The notes below the pieces were generated by a model that saw only the letters and a list, made by a program, of their open reading frames with translations, did not search any database and was not told the origin of the DNA. The position numbers and the translations under genes are program-made. 9,131 nt of DNA, taken from contig CAVYHX010000024.1 of NCBI GenBank assembly GCA_963768415.1, forward strand, positions 1-9,131, in the 5' to 3' direction. The DNA comes from CAVYHX01 sp963768415. Its GTDB lineage: Bacteria; Pseudomonadota; Gammaproteobacteria; UBA9214. The first letter of the stretch is position 1. Every line of letters starts with the position of its first letter. Below are positions 5,267 to 9,131 of the stretch, piece by piece.

Positions 5267-8229
5267 GACTCTTCGCTGTCCACATCCGGCGCAAAACCGC
5301 GGCGCATGGTGTTCTCCGTCACGCACACCGGGTCCATGAACTGCAGCAGGTAATCCCGGCCGCCGGCCTTGCTGCCGATGCCGCTCAACTTGAAACCACC
5401 GAACGGCTGGCGTGCCACGATGGCACCGGTGATCTTGCGGTTCAGATACAGGTTGCCGACCTGAAAGGCCTCCCGGGCACGTTGCAGGTGGCTGGGGCGG
5501 CGGCTGTAGACACCACCGGTGAGTGCGTAACGGGTGCTGTTGGCGATGGTGAGCGCCTGTTCGAAATCCGCCGCCTGCATTACCGTCAACACGGGCCCGA
5601 AGATCTCCTCCTGGGCCAGCGGGTCATTCGGGGCAACGCCGGTGAAGATGGCCGGCGCCACGTAATAACCGTCTGCCGGCACGCGCTCCGGTTCATATAA
5701 CACCCGCTGCGCCCGGCCACTGCCCTGCTCGATCAGCGCCTTGATACGTTCCTGTGCAGCGGCATCGATGACCGGCCCCATGAGGTTGCCCGGCTGCCGG
5801 GGATCACCGATGTGCAGGCTGCGGGTCGCATCCACCAGCCGCTCGACGAAGGCGTCATGCAGATCACCGACCACGATGACGCGGGCGGCGGCACTGCACT
5901 TCTGTCCCTGGTAACCAAAGGCCGAGCGCACAACCCCCGGAACGGCATCGTCCAGGTCCGCGTCTGCATCGATGATGATGGCATTCTTGCCACCCATTTC
6001 CGCGATGACCCGCTTCACATGCGTCTGTCCGGGGACCACCCGGGCACCGGTCTCGATCAGCCAGGTGCCGACGGCCTGCGATCCGGTAAAGGCAATGATA
6101 TGAATACCGGGCTGCTCCGCCAGGTAACCACCGACCTCGCGGCCGGGCCCGGGCAGAAAATTCACTACCCCGGGCGGCAAACCCGCTGACTCCAGTAACT
6201 GCATGAAGCGTGCTGCGCTGACCGGCGCCAGCGGCGACGGTTTCAGGATGGCGGTATTGCCGCACACGATGGTTGCCGAAAGCATACCCGTCAGGATCGC
6301 GAGCGGAAAATTCCACGGCGTGATGACCAGCCCCACTCCCCTGGGCCGGTACTGCACCCGGTTGTCTTCCCCGTTGATCTCGACGACCTGCGGCTGTGCC
6401 AGGCGTTCGGCCTGGTCGGCATAGTAATTGAGGAAGTCGATGGCCTCACAGACATCGGCATCCGCCTCGCACCAGTGCTTGCCGGATTCCAGTACCTGCC
6501 AGGCGGCAAACTCGTCGCGCTGTCCGGCCAGCAGTACCGCCGCCCTTCTCAGCAGGTCCGCGCGTGCGGCTGCGGGCAGGCCACTCCATTCCGCCAGCGC
6601 GGCCTGCGCGGCCGCGAGGGCCTGGTCCGCATGCGCCTGCGTGGCCGCACTCACATAGCCAACCACTTCATTTGGCCGTGCCGGGTTAAGTGAACTGATG
6701 CGGCGTGTTGCAACAACCGGCGCACCGCCGATCACCAGCGGGTACTCCTGACCCAATTGCCCGCCGACACGCTGCAAGGCGTCGGCAAAGGCGTGGCGTT
6801 CTGCTGCCGCGACAAAACGGTGCACCGGCGTATTCCGGAAGTGCCGGTGACCGGACACCGGCAGCTGTTCCGTTGGCGGGACCGGTTTTTCCAGGCTGGC
6901 GGGGCCGGCAACCGTCTTCAATATGCCGGTCTCCAGCAGGCTCTGTCCGGAACTGTTCTCCAGCAACCGGCGCACCAGGTAGGACATGCCGGGGAGCGTT
7001 TCACCAAAGGGTACGTAGATGCGCAGCCGGCAACCCGTCTCGACCAGCGCCTGTTTGAATTCATCCGCCATGCCATAGAGCATCTGGAATTCATATTGCC
7101 CGGAAGACAGGCCATGCTGTTCCGCCAGCGCCAGGGCACAGGCAATACTGCGAACATTGTGGGTCGCGACCGCCGTTGCGACGGTTGGCCAGGAGGCCAT
7201 CAACAGGGCCAGACAGGACTCGAAGCAGGCATCGGTACCGGCCTTGTGCTCCCAGACCGGCACCGGCCATGCATGCTGCCGCGCGATCACGGTCTCGTAA
7301 TCCCAGTAGGCCCCGCGTACCAGGCGCACGGTGACCGGCGTACCGCGGCGTTTGGCCCATTCGATCAGCTGCGCCAGGTCCGCGCGGCTGTCTTTCAGAT
7401 AGGTCTGGATGGCGATACCGACATTCGGCCAGTCACGGAATTCAGGTTCATTCAGCACCAGCTGGAAACACTGCAGCACGATGTGGCGAAAATCGTACTG
7501 CTCCATATCGATGGTTACGAAGGCATGTGTAGCGCGCGCCGCCTTCAGGATCGGGCGCAAACGTGCGGCGATGGCGGACACACTGCCATCGGGATCGACG
7601 GGATTGATCTGTGCATACAGGGACGAGAGTTTGATCGAGACATGGTGACGGGGCGCGTGCTCCGGGAGTGTATTCCCCGGGGTATCCACATCCCATTGAC
7701 TGTCAGCAGCGGCAAGTCCCTGCAACAGATCCAGGTACGCCTGCTGGTAACGCCCTGCCTCGGTCTCACCCGTGACTGCCTCACCGAGCAGATCGAGGGT
7801 GTACTGCATACCCCGGGCGTGCAGGCCCCGTGCCGTTTCCAGTGCCTGGCGGACAGTATGCCCGCCCATGAAACGGCGCGACAATCCCCGCAGGGTCGTG
7901 CGCACCAGTGGCGCAGCCACATGGACCGCCCAGGGGGACCCGCTGTGCCGAAGACTCCAGCGGCTGACTCCCGGCCAGGGCAGGTCAACCGTGGAAAAAT
8001 ATTCCTGCAGATGATGCACCAGCTCGGTGTCATCCCGAAGCGCCGGCAGGACATCGATAAAGCGCAGGACCTGTACGCGAAAGTCCTCGTCCTGGATGGA
8101 ACGGGCAATCAGCGCATCCAGCCAGCCCTGGTGCCCGCCATGACCCTGGCCGGCCCGCTCAAGCAGGGCGGTGCCCAGCGCCTGTATGCGTTCCTCCGGC
8201 GCGGCATGCTCAACCACGTTGCTGGTCAC
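5263..8229 (-). CDS. putA: Bifunctional proline dehydrogenase / L-glutamate gamma-semialdehyde dehydrogenase (short PutA)
   Basis: This 988-residue PutA oxidises proline to glutamate: FAD-dependent proline dehydrogenase reduces ubiquinone at the membrane, then NAD-dependent dehydrogenation of glutamate semialdehyde follows with substrate channelling. The PRODH barrel (about 90-430) shows SIKLSSLYAQINP, VRLVRGAYWDYE, YEFQMLYGMADE and VPFGE, then YLVRRLLENS with the proline-carboxylate arginines Arg420 and Arg421. The aldehyde dehydrogenase half (about 495-960) shows ITPWNFPLAI, FTGSQAVG, catalytic Glu744 in EMGGKN, catalytic Cys778 in GQKCSAA (34 residues apart, as usual), EEIFGPV and PFGGFKLSG. 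It lacks the N-terminal ribbon-helix-helix repressor domain and the long C-terminal domain of the roughly 1320-residue enterobacterial form, so it cannot autoregulate by that route. The GTG at 8229 is the only start before an in-frame stop at 8239-8241. The four-base overlap with the Coq4-like gene implies coupling. Confidence 0.96.
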   Translation of the reverse strand: MTSNVVEHAAPEERIQALGTALLERAGQGHGGHQGWLDALIARSIQDEDFRVQVLRFIDVLPALRDDTELVHHLQEYFSTVDLPWPGVSRWSLRHSGSPWAVHVAAPLVRTTLRGLSRRFMGGHTVRQALETARGLHARGMQYTLDLLGEAVTGETEAGRYQQAYLDLLQGLAAADSQWDVDTPGNTLPEHAPRHHVSIKLSSLYAQINPVDPDGSVSAIAARLRPILKAARATHAFVTIDMEQYDFRHIVLQCFQLVLNEPEFRDWPNVGIAIQTYLKDSRADLAQLIEWAKRRGTPVTVRLVRGAYWDYETVIARQHAWPVPVWEHKAGTDACFESCLALLMASWPTVATAVATHNVRSIACALALAEQHGLSSGQYEFQMLYGMADEFKQALVETGCRLRIYVPFGETLPGMSYLVRRLLENSSGQSLLETGILKTVAGPASLEKPVPPTEQLPVSGHRHFRNTPVHRFVAAAERHAFADALQRVGGQLGQEYPLVIGGAPVVATRRISSLNPARPNEVVGYVSAATQAHADQALAAAQAALAEWSGLPAAARADLLRRAAVLLAGQRDEFAAWQVLESGKHWCEADADVCEAIDFLNYYADQAERLAQPQVVEINGEDNRVQYRPRGVGLVITPWNFPLAILTGMLSATIVCGNTAILKPSPLAPVSAARFMQLLESAGLPPGVVNFLPGPGREVGGYLAEQPGIHIIAFTGSQAVGTWLIETGARVVPGQTHVKRVIAEMGGKNAIIIDADADLDDAVPGVVRSAFGYQGQKCSAAARVIVVGDLHDAFVERLVDATRSLHIGDPRQPGNLMGPVIDAAAQERIKALIEQGSGRAQRVLYEPERVPADGYYVAPAIFTGVAPNDPLAQEEIFGPVLTVMQAADFEQALTIANSTRYALTGGVYSRRPSHLQRAREAFQVGNLYLNRKITGAIVARQPFGGFKLSGIGSKAGGRDYLLQFMDPVCVTENTMRRGFAPDVDSEES

Positions 8230-8265
8230 CCGGTGCCATCAGTCCCCCGACAGGATGAAACATGT

Positions 8266-8676
8266 TCAGCGTTGCGTGTGTGCCCAGGTCCCGGTTTTCC
8301 CGTTGAAGGTCAGTAACCGTTCGTTGGTCACGATCAGGGCGGAATAATCCTGCACCTCGGCACTGATGAATTCTTCCCCGGCAATCCTGCGGGTACTGCG
8401 CCAGCCCCCGGTAAATGCACCATATCCGGCATAGCGCTGGGTGGTCACGACAATCGCGACGCCATTGGCCACAAACTGCTCCAGCAATTTCTCCTTGGCG
8501 CTGAAATCCAGGTCGGCAAACTGCCCGGACATCGCGTTACCGGCAATCACCCGGTCGTCTTCAATGACCAGGAAAACAGTTTTCTCGGTGCCCTGGTCTG
8601 CCGACACCCCGAATGCAATACACAGGGTTAACAGCAGGACCAGGAACCGGTGGCAACGGTGTCTGTATATGTTCAT
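8266..8676 (-). CDS. Small exported protein of unknown function upstream of putA
   Basis: I do not recognise the family. The 136-residue product starts with a textbook signal peptide: basic n-region MNIYRHRCHR, hydrophobic core FLVLLLTLCIAFG, and a likely cut after GVSA, before DQGTEK. The mature part of about 110 residues would be periplasmic or secreted. It is mixed alpha/beta: a strand TVFLVIEDDRVIAG, a helix SAKEKLLEQFVANG, then strands VAIVVTTQRYAGYG, FISAEVQDYSALIVTN and RLLTFNGKTGTW. It has no cysteine after the signal region, so it is not a lipoprotein or disulfide protein. The ATG at 8676 was chosen because it places the signal peptide at the N-terminus; the extension to 8811 has no coding character. 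It ends 36 bases before putA on the same strand and may share its transcript. The Shine-Dalgarno is weak. Confidence 0.75.
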   Translation of the reverse strand: MNIYRHRCHRFLVLLLTLCIAFGVSADQGTEKTVFLVIEDDRVIAGNAMSGQFADLDFSAKEKLLEQFVANGVAIVVTTQRYAGYGAFTGGWRSTRRIAGEEFISAEVQDYSALIVTNERLLTFNGKTGTWAHTQR

Positions 8677-8820
8677 CGATGATAGCCGCCCGGCATTGAA
8701 CAGATCGGCACATCCCTGCACCGCACCCTTGCAGCGCAGAGTCCGTCTGTCAGTGCAGGCCGGTCTGCAGGATGATTCGCTGCCGTATGCGCACAGCGTG
8801 CGGGCAGACACTCAATCCGT
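8677..8820. other. Intergenic region between the kinase fragment and the exported-protein gene
   Basis: These 144 bases are non-coding and lie between two minus-strand genes. A promoter for the exported-protein/putA/Coq4-like run would be expected here. A minus-strand TTGAGT (-35-like) near the right edge and TATCAT just before the ATG at 8676 are the only suggestive words, and neither has a well-spaced partner. No terminator stem with a T-run was found. Confidence 0.35.
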
Positions 8821-9131
8821 CTATTCGAGGTGAGCATCGAAACTTTCGCGGTAACGGCGCAGGAATTCATCCTTGGTAAAGCTGTGGTTCTGGGTGCCAT
8901 GGCGTTCGATCTTGATGGCACCCATCAAGGCCGCAATCCGCCCGGTGGTATCCAGTCATGCCCGTTCATCAGGCCGTATAACAGCCCGCCACGGTAAGCA
9001 TCACCACAACCCGTGGGGTCGTTAAGCTCGTGCGCCCGGGCCACGGGAATGTCGATACGGTGATTCCCTGTATATATGTGTGAACCTTCGCCACCCAGTG
9101 TCACGATCAGCGCCTCGACGCGCCCGGCAAT
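8821..9131 (-). pseudogene. PfkB-family (adenosine-kinase-like) sugar kinase, 3' part, frameshifted
   Basis: The gene enters from beyond the right edge, so only its C-terminal part is seen. The first frame reads ALIVTLGGEGSHIYTG and then NDPTGCGDAYRGGLLYGL, the second PfkB signature with the catalytic Asp of GCGD. It runs to GHDW and then into a stop at 8925-8927. A second frame picks up at once with TTGRIAALMGAIKIERHGTQ and continues to a TAG at 8821-8823 with the normal family tail. One missing base near 8952-8953 (a C on the plus strand, G on the minus) restores a continuous GHDWDTTGRIAALMGA. The active-site Asp lies before the break. Both halves keep good coding character, so either the break is recent or it is a sequencing indel; if the latter, this is an ordinary intact kinase gene. 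The substrate is not certain; adenosine or a ribose-type sugar is most likely from similarity. Confidence 0.8.

Noticed and set aside
6757..8316. Long plus-strand open frame (519 codons) opposite putA
   Set aside because: It is antisense to a certain gene. Long reverse frames are common in GC-rich coding DNA, and the translation shows no family motif.

Overview
The window looks like a chromosomal segment of a GC-rich gammaproteobacterium. Three things suggest this: a short PutA that lacks the enterobacterial DNA-binding arm, tight ATGA gene overlaps, and a REP-like palindrome array of the GTAG type seen with RAYT (REP-associated tyrosine) transposases in this class. The assignment rests on protein style and repeat type, not on a search. 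I see no rRNA, tRNA, phage or insertion-sequence gene.

Left part (1-1509, minus strand): a family-2 glycosyltransferase of the polyprenyl-phosphate type (784-1509) is followed 5 bases later by a TVP38/VTT-domain membrane protein (104-778). They are probably co-transcribed and act on a lipid carrier or its glycoconjugate. A short AT-richer gap (1510-1603) separates this pair from a divergent plus-strand pair. That pair is a large DUF255 (thioredoxin-like plus alpha/alpha-toroid) protein (1604-3694) and an unrecognised 134-residue protein (3691-4095), coupled by an ATGA overlap.

Middle (4096-4702): a gene-free gap between converging genes holds a 53-bp tandem array. It has seven full units and one partial unit, each with an imperfect palindrome, and is closed on the right by an inverted copy that makes a 25-bp hairpin. 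It is best read as a REP/BIME-type array with internal amplification.

Right part (4703-9131, minus strand), in transcription order: the 3' part of a PfkB/adenosine-kinase-like gene broken by an apparent 1-base deletion (8821 to beyond 9131), a small exported protein of unknown function (8266-8676), putA (5263-8229) and a Coq4-like protein (4703-5266) that overlaps the putA stop by four bases. The putA/Coq4-like coupling is the most interesting gene-level observation. PutA passes electrons from proline to the ubiquinone pool, and the downstream protein carries the HDxxH-x11-E metal-site pattern of the ubiquinone-biosynthesis protein Coq4.
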